Shown: positions 1 through 8,467 of the stretch, piece after piece | Numbering within the stretch: position 1 is the first letter of the stretch | Layout of the letters: every line of letters starts with the position of its first letter | NCBI RefSeq assembly: GCF_000010785.1 | Contig: NC_013799.1 | Coordinates: 930,001-994,000, forward strand | Reading direction: 5' to 3' | DNA from: Hydrogenobacter thermophilus TK-6 | GTDB taxonomy: Bacteria > Aquificota > Aquificia > Aquificales > Aquificaceae | Length of the DNA: 64,000 bases | Notes under the pieces: model-generated | What the model saw: only the letters and a program-made list of their open reading frames with translations | Database searches by the model: none | What the model was told of the DNA's origin: nothing | Made by a program: the position numbers and the translations under genes

Positions 1-476
1 TGGGATACTTTCAGCTTTATACCTTCTTTCGTGCTTTGAAAATCCGTTATCTTTACCACCACCTTTGAGCCTTCTCTGAGCTTTCTACCTGCTTCACCCA
101 GAGGCATAAAGGCAGTGATACCATTGATGTCAACTGTGTAACCCTCCTCCGTCTTATCCTTTATCCTCCCAGTAAGGAACCTTCCCTTCTCGTAAGCAGA
201 ACGCAAAAAGTGAATGTATCTCTCCTCTATATACTTCCTGTATGAGAGGATAGGGGAACCCCCTCTTGATATCTTGGTTACCACAGCCTTTATCTCGTCT
301 CCCTCCTTTGCGTCCGGAATTTCCTCCCTTGGAATTATCCCCTCCACCTTGTAACCTACATCCACATATATGTTCCTTTCGTCCACCTTTATAACCTTAC
401 ATCGTATGATCTCCCCCCTTCTTATCTCTCTTGCCTCTTCAAGACTTTTCTCAAGCAGTTTCTCAAATTCGCCCAT
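1..476 (-). CDS. rpsA: 30S ribosomal protein S1, N-terminal part (runs off the window)
   Basis: Reading the minus strand from the ATG at 476 gives an open frame of 158 residues that continues past base 1. It starts MGEFEKLLEKSLEEAREIRR and contains two S1/OB-type repeats, recognisable from 'VDVGYKVEGIIPREEI' (about residues 38-53) and 'GYTVDINGITAFMPLGEAG' (about 112-130). S1 binds mRNA on the small ribosomal subunit and helps initiation. Its start lies 36 bases after the rtcB stop, so the two may be co-transcribed. A GGAGG-like sequence precedes the ATG. The C-terminal repeats are outside the window. Confidence 0.88.
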   Translation of the reverse strand, partial: MGEFEKLLEKSLEEAREIRRGEIIRCKVIKVDERNIYVDVGYKVEGIIPREEIPDAKEGDEIKAVVTKISRGGSPILSYRKYIEERYIHFLRSAYEKGRFLTGRIKDKTEEGYTVDINGITAFMPLGEAGRKLREGSKVVVKITDFQSTKEGIKLKVS

Positions 477-512
477 AAGGTCCTCCAGAAGCTTATATTA
501 TAATACCAAAAA

Positions 513-1955
513 TCAACCTTTCAAAGTCCCCAGTGGTTTGAACCTCGCCACAAGCTTAGCTATACCAAGCTCATGCACAACTCTCACAACTTCTGTTACA
601 TCTTTGTATGCTTGGGGCACTTCTTCCATTACTGTACCTTTCCCTCTGGCTACCACCACAAGACCTTCAAGTACCTTCTCTATACCCTCCCTCTTCACAT
701 ACTCTTTGGCTTTCGTACGAGACATGAGCCGTCCAGCTCCGTGACAAGCGCTTCCAAAGCTTATTTCCATGCTCTTGTGCGTACCTACCAGAAGGAAGGA
801 ATATCTCCCTACATCACCGGGAATTAAAACGGGCTGACCTATGTCTCTGTATGCTGGGGGCACATCTGGATTGTATGGTGGAAAGGCTCTTGTTGCGCCT
901 TTTCTATGGATCAAAAGTTCCTTATCTTTACCATCAATGGTGTACTTTTCTATCTTTCCTATGTTGTGAGCAAGGTCATATATGACTCGGTAACCGAGCT
1001 CTTCCCAAGATATACCTAAAAATCTTCTTATGACATCTGCGGTGATAAAGCCCAGTATCTGTCTGTTGGCAAAAGCATAATTTGCCGCCGCATTCATAGC
1101 TTTAAAGTAGTCCTGTCCCTCTTTTGACTTGAAGGGCATGCAGGCGAGCTGCATATCCGGTATTTCTATGCGATATTTCTCAAGAGCATCCTTGGCAACC
1201 TTGAGATAATCAACGCATACCTGATGTCCAAACCCCCTTGAACCTGAGTGTACCATAATGGTTATCTGTCCCTTGCCAAGTCCTAGCCTTTTAGCTATCT
1301 GCTCATCGTATATCTCGTCAACAGTTTGCACCTCAACAAAGTGATTTCCAGAGCCAACAGTACCAAGCTCCTCAGAACCTCTCTCGTAAGCAAAGTTTGA
1401 AACCTTATCAGGATCCGCATTAGCAAGCGTGCCAGAGCTCTCTATGTGCAGAAGGTCTTCTTCAAGACCAAAGCCGTGCTCGACAGCCCATCTTGCACCT
1501 TTTATGGCAACCTCTTTGAGTTGTTCTTTTGATAGCTTCAGCCTTCCTGTTGAACCAACCCCTGCCGGCACTTTACTTAGTATCTCTTTCATAAGCTCCT
1601 GTCTGATAGGTTTTATCCTCTCCTCAGAAAGATGAGTAGCTATGAGCCTTACGCCACAATTAATATCGTAGCCTATGGATCCCGGACTTATAACACCTTC
1701 ATCCGTGTTGACTCCCATAACACCACCTACAGGAAAGCCATAACCTACATGAACATCTGGCATAACATATATAGCTTTTTCAACACCTGGGAGGGTTGCC
1801 GCATTAGCAGCCTGTCTTATGGCATCCTCTTCAAGATGTTCAAAGAGTTTATCACTCAAGTAAAAGTAAACGGGGACGCGTTGACCCTTTACAGTGTTTT
1901 CGCTCAGAACATAAACATAATCAGAAAGGCGAAGGAGGTTATCTTTCAAGCCCAT
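513..1955 (-). CDS. rtcB: RtcB RNA-splicing ligase
   Basis: RtcB joins 2',3'-cyclic phosphate or 3'-phosphate RNA ends to 5'-OH ends using GTP and Mn2+; in bacteria it acts in RNA repair. The 480-residue protein has the family's metal-binding motif GYDINCGVR near residue 95 and the guanylylated-histidine motif CHGAGR (His405), plus 'HSGSRGFGHQ' in the middle. Length is normal for the long bacterial form. The start at 1955 is supported by a TATAAT box at 1965-1970, which would put the transcript start about 3 bases upstream of the ATG. rpsA follows closely on the same strand. There is no neighbouring RtcA or archease. Confidence 0.95.
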   Translation of the reverse strand: MGLKDNLLRLSDYVYVLSENTVKGQRVPVYFYLSDKLFEHLEEDAIRQAANAATLPGVEKAIYVMPDVHVGYGFPVGGVMGVNTDEGVISPGSIGYDINCGVRLIATHLSEERIKPIRQELMKEILSKVPAGVGSTGRLKLSKEQLKEVAIKGARWAVEHGFGLEEDLLHIESSGTLANADPDKVSNFAYERGSEELGTVGSGNHFVEVQTVDEIYDEQIAKRLGLGKGQITIMVHSGSRGFGHQVCVDYLKVAKDALEKYRIEIPDMQLACMPFKSKEGQDYFKAMNAAANYAFANRQILGFITADVIRRFLGISWEELGYRVIYDLAHNIGKIEKYTIDGKDKELLIHRKGATRAFPPYNPDVPPAYRDIGQPVLIPGDVGRYSFLLVGTHKSMEISFGSACHGAGRLMSRTKAKEYVKREGIEKVLEGLVVVARGKGTVMEEVPQAYKDVTEVVRVVHELGIAKLVARFKPLGTLKG

Positions 1956-1964
1956 ATACTTAAA

Positions 1965-1970
1965 ATTATA
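1965..1970 (-). promoter_or_regulatory. -10 box of rtcB, near-leaderless
   Basis: On the minus strand TATAAT ends nine bases before the rtcB ATG, so the predicted transcript has a leader of about 3 nt. No Shine-Dalgarno sequence is visible. A weak TTGAAG lies upstream but at poor spacing. Confidence 0.5.
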
Positions 1971-2016
1971 GCCCTTCTCTGTATCTTCAATAGTATTATT
2001 AATTAAGATCTAATCA

Positions 2017-2215
2017 TACGCCGGGTGAGAAATTAGGCGCATGTCAGAACCTCCCTTTTTCTAAAGAAACTATAACCCAAAGCATAAGCATATAAGTAGG
2101 TCAAAAGCGTAATTCTCCTGCTCTCACATCCTTGGGTTTCTTCTATGAGTTGCATAACTGGGAAGAGTTTGTTAGAGACTACTGTTTGGCAATTCTGATT
2201 TTCTCACTCAGCATA
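2017..2215. mobile_element. Decayed insertion element, copy A (about 0.2 kb)
   Basis: The left end TACGCCGGGTGAGAAATTA (2017-2035) and the right end TTCTGATTTTCTCACTCAGC (from 2193) form imperfect terminal inverted repeats. They match the ends of two further copies at 14367-14833 and 55708-56079. The minus strand inside reads roughly like the hydrophobic C-terminal tail of an IS4-type transposase (R..LL..LYAYALG), but stop codons interrupt it. It is a non-autonomous or internally deleted relic between rtcB and the sigma-54 promoter region. The family assignment is tentative. Confidence 0.55.
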
Positions 2216-2330
2216 TATCCATGGCTATTATAAAAATATAGTAAACACCAGATGAGAAGTTCAAAGAACATAACAAGGAAACTGTAAAGCTCTATGGTTG
2301 TAACCTTCTTAATGCCCAATTTCTTACCTA

Positions 2331-2379
2331 ACACAAAATGTGTCCAATTAATAGACATATATTGTCACAAAATGTTACA
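2331..2379. promoter_or_regulatory. Candidate upstream activator sites for the sigma-54 regulator
   Basis: The ten-base word CACAAAATGT occurs twice, at 2332-2341 and 2366-2375, 34 bases apart. Both are embedded in dyads: ACACAAAATGTGT at 2331-2343 and TGTCACAAAATGTTACA at 2363-2379. They lie about 120-165 bases upstream of the predicted transcript start, the usual distance for NtrC-type enhancer sites. Binding by the regulator at 12565-13866 is an inference. Confidence 0.5.
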
Positions 2380-2471
2380 CATAAATTAGTATAATTTTAA
2401 ATTAATTAAATTTAACAACAATAGAAGAAGCGCCACACTAAGCTGATGTTAAAACTATCAAAAAGAAAGCA

Positions 2472-2487
2472 TGGCACAAAGTTTGCA
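2472..2487 (+). promoter_or_regulatory. Sigma-54 (RpoN) promoter of the NosZ-like operon
   Basis: TGGCACAAAGTTTGCA matches the -24/-12 consensus (TGGCAC-N5-TTGCA) with the invariant GG (2473-2474) and GC (2485-2486) exactly ten bases apart. Transcription should start near 2498. That lies downstream of the in-frame ATG at 2493, so translation must begin at the ATG at 2523, which has a strong AAAGGAGGTG site. An NtrC-class activator with a GAFTGA motif is encoded in the same cluster. Confidence 0.88.
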
Positions 2488-2522
2488 TATATATGTGTGA
2501 AAACCTTAAAGGAGGTGCGGCG

Positions 2523-4040
2523 ATGAGTTGGAATAGGAGAGATTTATTTAAGTTAGGTATACTTGGTGCTGTGGTTGGAGGTATAGGTAAGTTAGCGACT
2601 GGTACAGCTCAAGCGTTGCCTATTATTGGTGGAGAGCCAACATTCAACGATGTATATAAACAGATAGGCAGATACATATTTCTAGTACCTGGTAAGTTCG
2701 CGGGTTTAGTGGCAGCTTATGATATGTCAACCGGTATGTGTTTAGCTTGGGCAAATATGAGTATATGGGCAGGGAACAGAACGCCTATTGTGCATCACTT
2801 AGCTGCATTTGCGTCACCAGACCCATATAAAGAGTTTGAGTTCGTTGTTAATACTCAGGGAGGTAAAAACCTATACATATACGGTGTGGCGACACCTGTT
2901 AAGGACCCGGACCCAGGTTTTAACATATGGAGGATAAAGTACGATGGTAGTAAAATGGTCCTTTTGGAGGAAGTAGATAAGACTACAGGTTTAGGGTTGG
3001 GTGTCCACGTTACTGCTGCACCTGACAACAAGCACTTCGCTGTAGCGGATGGACAAAAGGACATATTCGCAGTTTTTGAAAAGGGTGAAGGTACAGCACC
3101 TTCCAAGGTAAAGACTGCAGTTTTCTTTGACTGGGAGCCAAATAGCAAGGAACTTTCCAGAGCTTGGCTGGATGGGGGCACTTTAATCATAAAGAAGCTT
3201 CACCCTCCGTATGACTATACGGGAACAAAAGGTAATAAATTGGACTGGGAGCTCGTTCCCGGAGGAGAGCTATTCGCGGAGCAAGGTAAAGTAACCGGTG
3301 CAAGGGTAAGGAATGCATGCGCTTTAGACTCTCTAACTTGGAATCCTACAAAACCTTACGCCGCCGCTGCACTGAGGACTATAGGCTGTGCTGTTATATT
3401 TGACACTAGAACATGGGAGCCAGTAGCTTGCTTGGTAGGTTCTGATAAGTTTGCAAAGCATGGTTACAAGCTACCAATTAAAAAGGTATCTGCAGACGAG
3501 TGGGAAGTTAAGTTTCCTTTTGTACCTACACCGGCACATCAAGCGGGCTTCCATCCCAGCGGAAATTACTTTGTGCTTATGAATAACATAAGAGAAAACT
3601 CAATGCCTGTGTTTGATTGCTCTTCAAGTGACCCTGGTAAGTGGACAAAGATTGCTTCAGTTGGAGATCCTTCTTGGCGTGGTGCTTATCCAAATCCTTT
3701 CCATATGGTATTTACTCCGGACGGTAAAAAGCTGTTCGTTACCCTGTGGTGGCCTGCTCCAACACCCAATGGACTAGCTGCAGTAGATACAGACACATGG
3801 AAGATAGAAAAAACCATAACTATAGGGCCAGACATACATACATTGGCTATTACTTATGATGGAAAACATCTTTTAGGTGTATTTAGCGGGTATCAGAAAA
3901 CCCACAGTGGCATGTATGTGCTAAGGGTGAAAGATTACAAACTTCTTGGCTATCTACCTAGCCCATTGGGGCATCACGACTGTGTGATAGTACCGAGAAC
4001 CACTAAAGACCTTTACGTAAGTAGGTGTACAACTACATAA
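2523..4040 (+). CDS. Tat-exported NosZ-like beta-propeller protein without CuA domain (putative N2O-reductase-type copper enzyme)
   Basis: The 505-residue protein begins with a twin-arginine signal (NRRDLFK then a hydrophobic stretch, cut near TAQA), so a folded, cofactor-bearing protein is exported to the periplasm. The rest looks like a seven-bladed propeller. The histidines H91-H92, H162, H339, H394, H439 and H484 (or H485) have the order and local contexts of the seven CuZ ligands of nitrous-oxide reductase: HH in blade 1, 'AHQAGFHPSGNYF' like NosZ NPHGCNTSSDGKYF, 'NPFHMVFTPDG' like GPLHTTFDGRG, 'DIHTLAITYDGKHL', and 'GHHDCVIVPR' like PHDCIMARR. The C-terminal cupredoxin (CuA) domain is absent: the chain ends 20 residues after the last ligand. 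Function (N2O reduction or other Cu chemistry) is inferred. Selenium-binding/methanethiol-oxidase and lactonase-type propellers are alternatives but fit the motifs less well. Transcription is from a sigma-54 promoter. Confidence 0.68.
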   Translation: MSWNRRDLFKLGILGAVVGGIGKLATGTAQALPIIGGEPTFNDVYKQIGRYIFLVPGKFAGLVAAYDMSTGMCLAWANMSIWAGNRTPIVHHLAAFASPDPYKEFEFVVNTQGGKNLYIYGVATPVKDPDPGFNIWRIKYDGSKMVLLEEVDKTTGLGLGVHVTAAPDNKHFAVADGQKDIFAVFEKGEGTAPSKVKTAVFFDWEPNSKELSRAWLDGGTLIIKKLHPPYDYTGTKGNKLDWELVPGGELFAEQGKVTGARVRNACALDSLTWNPTKPYAAAALRTIGCAVIFDTRTWEPVACLVGSDKFAKHGYKLPIKKVSADEWEVKFPFVPTPAHQAGFHPSGNYFVLMNNIRENSMPVFDCSSSDPGKWTKIASVGDPSWRGAYPNPFHMVFTPDGKKLFVTLWWPAPTPNGLAAVDTDTWKIEKTITIGPDIHTLAITYDGKHLLGVFSGYQKTHSGMYVLRVKDYKLLGYLPSPLGHHDCVIVPRTTKDLYVSRCTTT

Positions 4041-4051
4041 CCCAATTCTGG

Positions 4052-4098
4052 CCTCACTCCTTAGATAGGAGTGGGGTCCCGGTTATATTTTTCTTTTT
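4052..4098 (+). terminator. Hairpin with T-rich tail between the NosZ-like gene and the ABC genes
   Basis: CCTCACTCCT (4052-4061) can pair with AGGAGTGGGG (4067-4076), with one wobble and a TAGAT loop. A T-rich stretch follows at 4083-4098. It may be a partial terminator or a 3'-end stabiliser that keeps the enzyme transcript more abundant than the downstream transporter genes. Confidence 0.5.
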
Positions 4099-4109
4099 GG
4101 AGGTCTCTT

Positions 4110-5318
4110 ATGAGATTATCAGTTTTTGGTATAGCCGTTGAAAACATAAAAGCTCGTAAACTGAGATACGCGATCATTATGATAGGCATTTCCATAGTGA
4201 CGGGTATATTAGTGCTTACTTTCATACTTGGTATAGGTGCTATATATAGTTTGCAGAAAGGATTATCCCGTTTGGGTGCGGACCTTTTGGTCGTACCAAA
4301 GGAATCGCTGGTGAATCTAAAATCCGCTCTCATCACCGGAGAGCCGTCATCTTTTTACCTTGATGATACTTTAGTTACGAGGATTCGCGAGTTACCAGGA
4401 GTAAAGAGAGTAAGTGCACAGGTATTTCTTGTTAGTGCGACTGGGGAGTGCTGTATTCTTGGAAATTCCTTTCTAATAGGATTTAATCCTCAGGATGATT
4501 TTACTGTACTACCATGGGTTAGAGATAAGTTAAGCGAAAAATTCCCGGAAGATGGTGCTATAGTTGGCCATGACACTCCGTGGAAATTAGGTGAGACCAT
4601 CTTCTTTTACAATGTACCCCTTAGGGTTTGGGGAAAACTTGAACGTACAGGAATTGGTATATACGATAATGCTATATTCTTTCACATAAACAAAGCGTAT
4701 GAAATGTCGGATAAATCCCAGACAGGTCCTGTTCCACTTAAACCGATGAGGGGGAAAGTATCAGCCATACTTATACAGCTGGAACCAGGGGCAAAAATAC
4801 CATTCGTGGTATTTTCTATTTTTAAGCTTGATCCTAACGTAAAAGTTGTTACAACCGGCAACATTATTACAGAAGCAAGACAGATACTAACAGGAGTTAT
4901 ATATGGTATTTTTGCTATTGTGCTTGCCTTAATAGTATCAAACATGTTAAATATCAATACGGTTTTTTCCGCAATAGTAAATGAACGGCTTAGAGAAATA
5001 GGCATACTAAGAGCCATAGGAGCTACAAAGTTTGATGTTTTTAAACTCATACTTTACGAATCTATTATAACTTGCTTATTAGGGGGAATTCTGGGTGTTC
5101 TTATGGGATTGATAATGCTTAGGATATTTCAAAGAAGCTGGATATTTTACTTGAAGTTGGTAAATATACCCTTTACTTTACCTCCAATATGGATAATCCT
5201 TTTGATATTTATAGCCATCCTACTTATAACCTTTGTAATAAGCTTATTCGGCGCATATTTACCTGCAAGAAGAGCTTCGGAAGTTCTTCCTTATGATGCT
5301 ATTCGGGAGGTAGCATGA
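4110..5318 (+). CDS. FtsX/MacB-type ABC permease 1 with periplasmic Cys pair
   Basis: 402 residues from the ATG at 4110, chosen because GGAGG lies 7-12 bases upstream (an in-frame ATG at 4071 sits inside the hairpin). One transmembrane helix near residues 18-44 is followed by a periplasmic MacB-like domain and three C-terminal helices, with the 'NERLREIGILRAIGAT' signature of FtsX/LolC/MacB permeases. A vicinal Cys pair (C114-C115, GECCILGN) lies in the periplasmic domain, unusual for the family and suited to metal or thiol chemistry. It directly precedes an ATPase gene. The role in maturation of, or export for, the NosZ-like enzyme is inferred from position. Confidence 0.85.
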   Translation: MRLSVFGIAVENIKARKLRYAIIMIGISIVTGILVLTFILGIGAIYSLQKGLSRLGADLLVVPKESLVNLKSALITGEPSSFYLDDTLVTRIRELPGVKRVSAQVFLVSATGECCILGNSFLIGFNPQDDFTVLPWVRDKLSEKFPEDGAIVGHDTPWKLGETIFFYNVPLRVWGKLERTGIGIYDNAIFFHINKAYEMSDKSQTGPVPLKPMRGKVSAILIQLEPGAKIPFVVFSIFKLDPNVKVVTTGNIITEARQILTGVIYGIFAIVLALIVSNMLNINTVFSAIVNERLREIGILRAIGATKFDVFKLILYESIITCLLGGILGVLMGLIMLRIFQRSWIFYLKLVNIPFTLPPIWIILLIFIAILLITFVISLFGAYLPARRASEVLPYDAIREVA

Positions 5319-6047
5319 ATGTGCTTTATAGAAGTTAAGGACCTTACAAAGATATATAAGTTAGGAAATAGAAACATAGAAGCCTTAAGGGGTGTGAACT
5401 TATGTATAAAAAAAGGAGAATTTGTAAAAATACTAGGATACTCAGGCTCCGGAAAAAGTACGCTCATAAGCATAATAGGAGGTTTGTTAGCTCCAACTAG
5501 CGGTAAAGTTTTTATAGAAGGTATAGATATATGGAGCCTATCAGATAAGGAACTTTCCAAGCTAAGGAACGAGAAAATTGGATTTATATTCCAGAACATG
5601 TCTTTGCTACCCTCTTTGAAGGTTATAGACAATGTTATCAGTCCAGCAATATTTGCATCTAAGAATTCCAAAATAGACATTTATGAAAGAGCTAAGGAAA
5701 TACTAAGCCTGGTAGGTTTGGAAAGCAGGATTCACAGTTACCCAAGCGAGTTATCCGGTGGTGAGCAGAGGAGAGTTTCAATAGCAAGAGCTTTAATAAA
5801 TGATCCGGATATTATCTTGGCAGATGAGCCAACGGGAGAGTTAGATATAAAGACAGAAAGAGATATCATTGAATTATTTAAGTATCTGAATAGAGATTTA
5901 GATAAAACTATTATAGTTGTTACTCACAGCTTAAGATGGTTAAGTGTAGAAGGTATAACTCTAATAATGAAAGATGGTTTGATTTATGATAAAGTAGAAG
6001 ATCCAGAGAAGTTTCTATTGGAAGGAGTTAAACATGAGAATAGTTAG
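5319..6047 (+). CDS. LolD/MacB-type ABC transporter ATPase 1
   Basis: 242 residues with Walker A GYSGSGKST (about residues 45-53), Q-loop, signature LSGGEQRR, Walker B ILADEPTGELD and the switch His in VVTHS. This is the standard ATPase partner of FtsX-like permeases. Its ATG follows the permease stop without a gap, with GGGAGG as ribosome site inside the upstream gene, and its end overlaps the next permease by 14 bases. It should energise permease 1 and/or permease 2. Confidence 0.93.
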   Translation: MCFIEVKDLTKIYKLGNRNIEALRGVNLCIKKGEFVKILGYSGSGKSTLISIIGGLLAPTSGKVFIEGIDIWSLSDKELSKLRNEKIGFIFQNMSLLPSLKVIDNVISPAIFASKNSKIDIYERAKEILSLVGLESRIHSYPSELSGGEQRRVSIARALINDPDIILADEPTGELDIKTERDIIELFKYLNRDLDKTIIVVTHSLRWLSVEGITLIMKDGLIYDKVEDPEKFLLEGVKHENS

Positions 6048-7284
6048 GCTTTCTCTCCTGTTTATTGCGAAAAATTATAAAGTTAATATTCCGTTCATGC
6101 TTATTTTAACTTTCGCACTAAGTGTTTTCTTAGTATCTGTAATATTCAAAGAAGTATCTATAAAATCAGTAATATCGGTATTAGATAGGAGCGGTCATAT
6201 GCTTGTGGTTGTGCCGACCTCCGCTGTGGAAGAAATAGAAAAAACTGGAGATGTTATATTTACAAACAGCTTTATACCAGAAGATAGCTTATCAGCAATA
6301 GCAAGTATATATGACAAAGCAATAGAGGCAGGTTGGAGAAGGAAAGGAGGATTCGTATCACAGCCGGGGATAGGTGAAGGGGGTAAAGCAAAAGAGGTGT
6401 TACAACCACCTACTTGGTCCCCGAGGCTCTATCAATATGCAAAAGTAAAAGGAGAAAAGATGGTGGTAGCTGGAGTAGATTTTAGAAAAGAGTATGAAGT
6501 AAGGTTATGGTGGGATTTGAAGGATGGTATGTGGCCGTTTGATATAGCGGATTCATATGCAGCTCTAATAGGTGAAAATGTACACGAAAAAATGAAGTTG
6601 AACGTTTATGATACTATTACAATAAACAACACACCCTTTAAAGTGTATGGGATTTTAAAAAGAATAGGCACTGAAGATGATAATATGATATTTATTCCCC
6701 TGAAAACTGCGCAAAATATTTTTAATAAAAAAGGATTAGTTTCAATGTTTGCGGTTAGAGCTATGTGTGATTTTTGTCCAGTAGGTGATGCACTTATTCA
6801 GATAAACAAAAGCATAGCGGGCATAAGTGTGCTATCGCAACAAGATATTTCTAAAGCACAATATTATTTTAGGGAAGTTATATACAAATATTTGCAATAC
6901 ATAGGCTTAACTGTAATACTTTTTACTATAACTATGCTGTACTTACTTGCTGGTTGGTATATATCAAGAAATGCAAAAGATTTAGCTCTGCTTAAAGCGT
7001 TTGGAGCTAAATTTTCCGATATGCTAATGTTTATCAGTATAAACATATTATTGCTAACTTTATTAAGTAGTTTACTTGGCTATGCTTTAAGCCTTGCAAT
7101 AGTCTATTCAGTGTGCAGTATTTCTAATATATATTTCCTATACACATTAAATTTATATCACATTCTTCTATCCAACGTAGTAGGTTTAGCTATAAGTTTT
7201 ATAAGTGTGTTTCTACGTTTGCTGAAGTTTTCTAAAATGAGTTTCATAAAGCTATACAACTATGGAGGAACTACCTATGGGTAA
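6034..7284 (+). CDS. FtsX/MacB-type ABC permease 2 with periplasmic CxxC
   Basis: 416 residues. There is an N-terminal helix (about 18-38), a large periplasmic domain with a Trp/Gly/Pro-rich insertion (about 100-170), and C-terminal helices beginning near residue 285. The family signature is weak ('ISRNAKDLALLKAFGAKFSD'). The periplasmic domain contains CDFC (C245, C248), the second cysteine motif in this permease set. It overlaps both neighbours, indicating translational coupling. The substrate is unknown; the cysteines suggest copper or thiol handling but do not prove it. Confidence 0.82.
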   Translation: MRIVRLSLLFIAKNYKVNIPFMLILTFALSVFLVSVIFKEVSIKSVISVLDRSGHMLVVVPTSAVEEIEKTGDVIFTNSFIPEDSLSAIASIYDKAIEAGWRRKGGFVSQPGIGEGGKAKEVLQPPTWSPRLYQYAKVKGEKMVVAGVDFRKEYEVRLWWDLKDGMWPFDIADSYAALIGENVHEKMKLNVYDTITINNTPFKVYGILKRIGTEDDNMIFIPLKTAQNIFNKKGLVSMFAVRAMCDFCPVGDALIQINKSIAGISVLSQQDISKAQYYFREVIYKYLQYIGLTVILFTITMLYLLAGWYISRNAKDLALLKAFGAKFSDMLMFISINILLLTLLSSLLGYALSLAIVYSVCSISNIYFLYTLNLYHILLSNVVGLAISFISVFLRLLKFSKMSFIKLYNYGGTTYG

Positions 7285-8467
7285 GGTTTTTTCCATAGCT
7301 ATTAAGGATATTCTAAACCGTCCTACAACTTTATATGTGTCTTTAGTGATACTTTTAATAATTAACCTTGTAAGTATTACTATAGGTGTATCTTTAAAAG
7401 TAAAGGAATCCACCATTAATACACTTACAAAATTAGGTTATACTTTCTCCGTATATCCTAAAAACTTTACACCAAGTAATGTAGAAGAGATAGGATTCGT
7501 GAAATTAAAAAAGATAAATGATACAACTATTGATTACACAAAAGATGCATTTATACCTAGGGAGAGCGTTGATAAGATATATAACTTAATAAAAAAGTAT
7601 GACAATAACGCACTATTACTACCTAGGCTATATGTAAGGGTAAATGTTTTGTATAAAAGAATACCTTTAAACTTAACTCTAGCTGGTGTGGATTTTAATA
7701 TAGAGAGAAAAGCAAGACCTTTTTTAGGACTTATCGCAGGAAGTTTGCCAGCTAATAAGGAAAATATTCTCATAGGTGCAGCAGTTGCAAAAAAAATCTC
7801 AGTAAATGATAACCTGGTTATTATGGGTAAAACATTCACGGTAAGCGGAATATATGAGTACACCGGCACAATTGATGATTTCCTTGTATTTGTTGATTTA
7901 CATGAACTCCAATCCTTATATAACACATACCAGCTTTCGCTAATAAATGTGAGTAGCTCCAAACTTGATGCTACACCAAACCTATTGAACGAATTAATTT
8001 CGCGCATAGAAAACACGATCCCGAATGTTAAGATAGTAGTACCAAAACAACTGGCAGAGCTAAAAATCAAATTCATTGATAAGATAATACTCATAACAAT
8101 AGTAAGTTGTTTAGTGCTAATACCTTTAGGGATAATATTCCTATATATTTCTGTTTACTTTGATATAAAGGCTAAGGAAAGAACTATAAATGTACTAAGT
8201 ATATTCTGGGGTTATAACAGACACATTGGAACATTTTTACTTATTCAGTATGGTATGATAACCCTTATTTCCATGATACTGGCGCTTTTAACTAGCTATA
8301 TAGGAAAAATTTTGATCACTAAAAATATACTAAACATGGTTATAGTACGGTTAGAGTTTTCAGATTTACAGTTAATTATAGCAGTTGCTGTAATATCCAT
8401 CCTAATAATTGTACTTATCGTTTCGCTTCATTATAAAGCAAAAAAGGAGGTGAAGTTCTATGGCTAA
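7277..8467 (+). CDS. FtsX/MacB-type ABC permease 3
   Basis: 396 residues from the ATG at 7277; GGAGG at 7264-7268 favours this over the ATG at 7262. It has the same plan as permease 2: an N-terminal helix, a periplasmic domain with 'LAGVDFNIERKARPF' parallel to 'VAGVDFRKEYEVRLWW' of permease 2, and C-terminal helices. So permeases 2 and 3 are probably paralogues that form a heterodimer with ATPase 2. It has no periplasmic cysteine pair. The final stretch overlaps the following ATPase gene by eight bases. Confidence 0.82.
   Translation: MGKVFSIAIKDILNRPTTLYVSLVILLIINLVSITIGVSLKVKESTINTLTKLGYTFSVYPKNFTPSNVEEIGFVKLKKINDTTIDYTKDAFIPRESVDKIYNLIKKYDNNALLLPRLYVRVNVLYKRIPLNLTLAGVDFNIERKARPFLGLIAGSLPANKENILIGAAVAKKISVNDNLVIMGKTFTVSGIYEYTGTIDDFLVFVDLHELQSLYNTYQLSLINVSSSKLDATPNLLNELISRIENTIPNVKIVVPKQLAELKIKFIDKIILITIVSCLVLIPLGIIFLYISVYFDIKAKERTINVLSIFWGYNRHIGTFLLIQYGMITLISMILALLTSYIGKILITKNILNMVIVRLEFSDLQLIIAVAVISILIIVLIVSLHYKAKKEVKFYG

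Noticed and set aside
2493-4040. Start at ATG 2493 and annotation as selenium-binding protein / methanethiol oxidase
   Set aside because: ATG 2493 lies upstream of the predicted sigma-54 transcript start; the HH, HPSG, FHMVF, IHT and HHDC contexts fit NosZ blades better than the SBP56 motifs, and the SBP56 Cys motif is missing.
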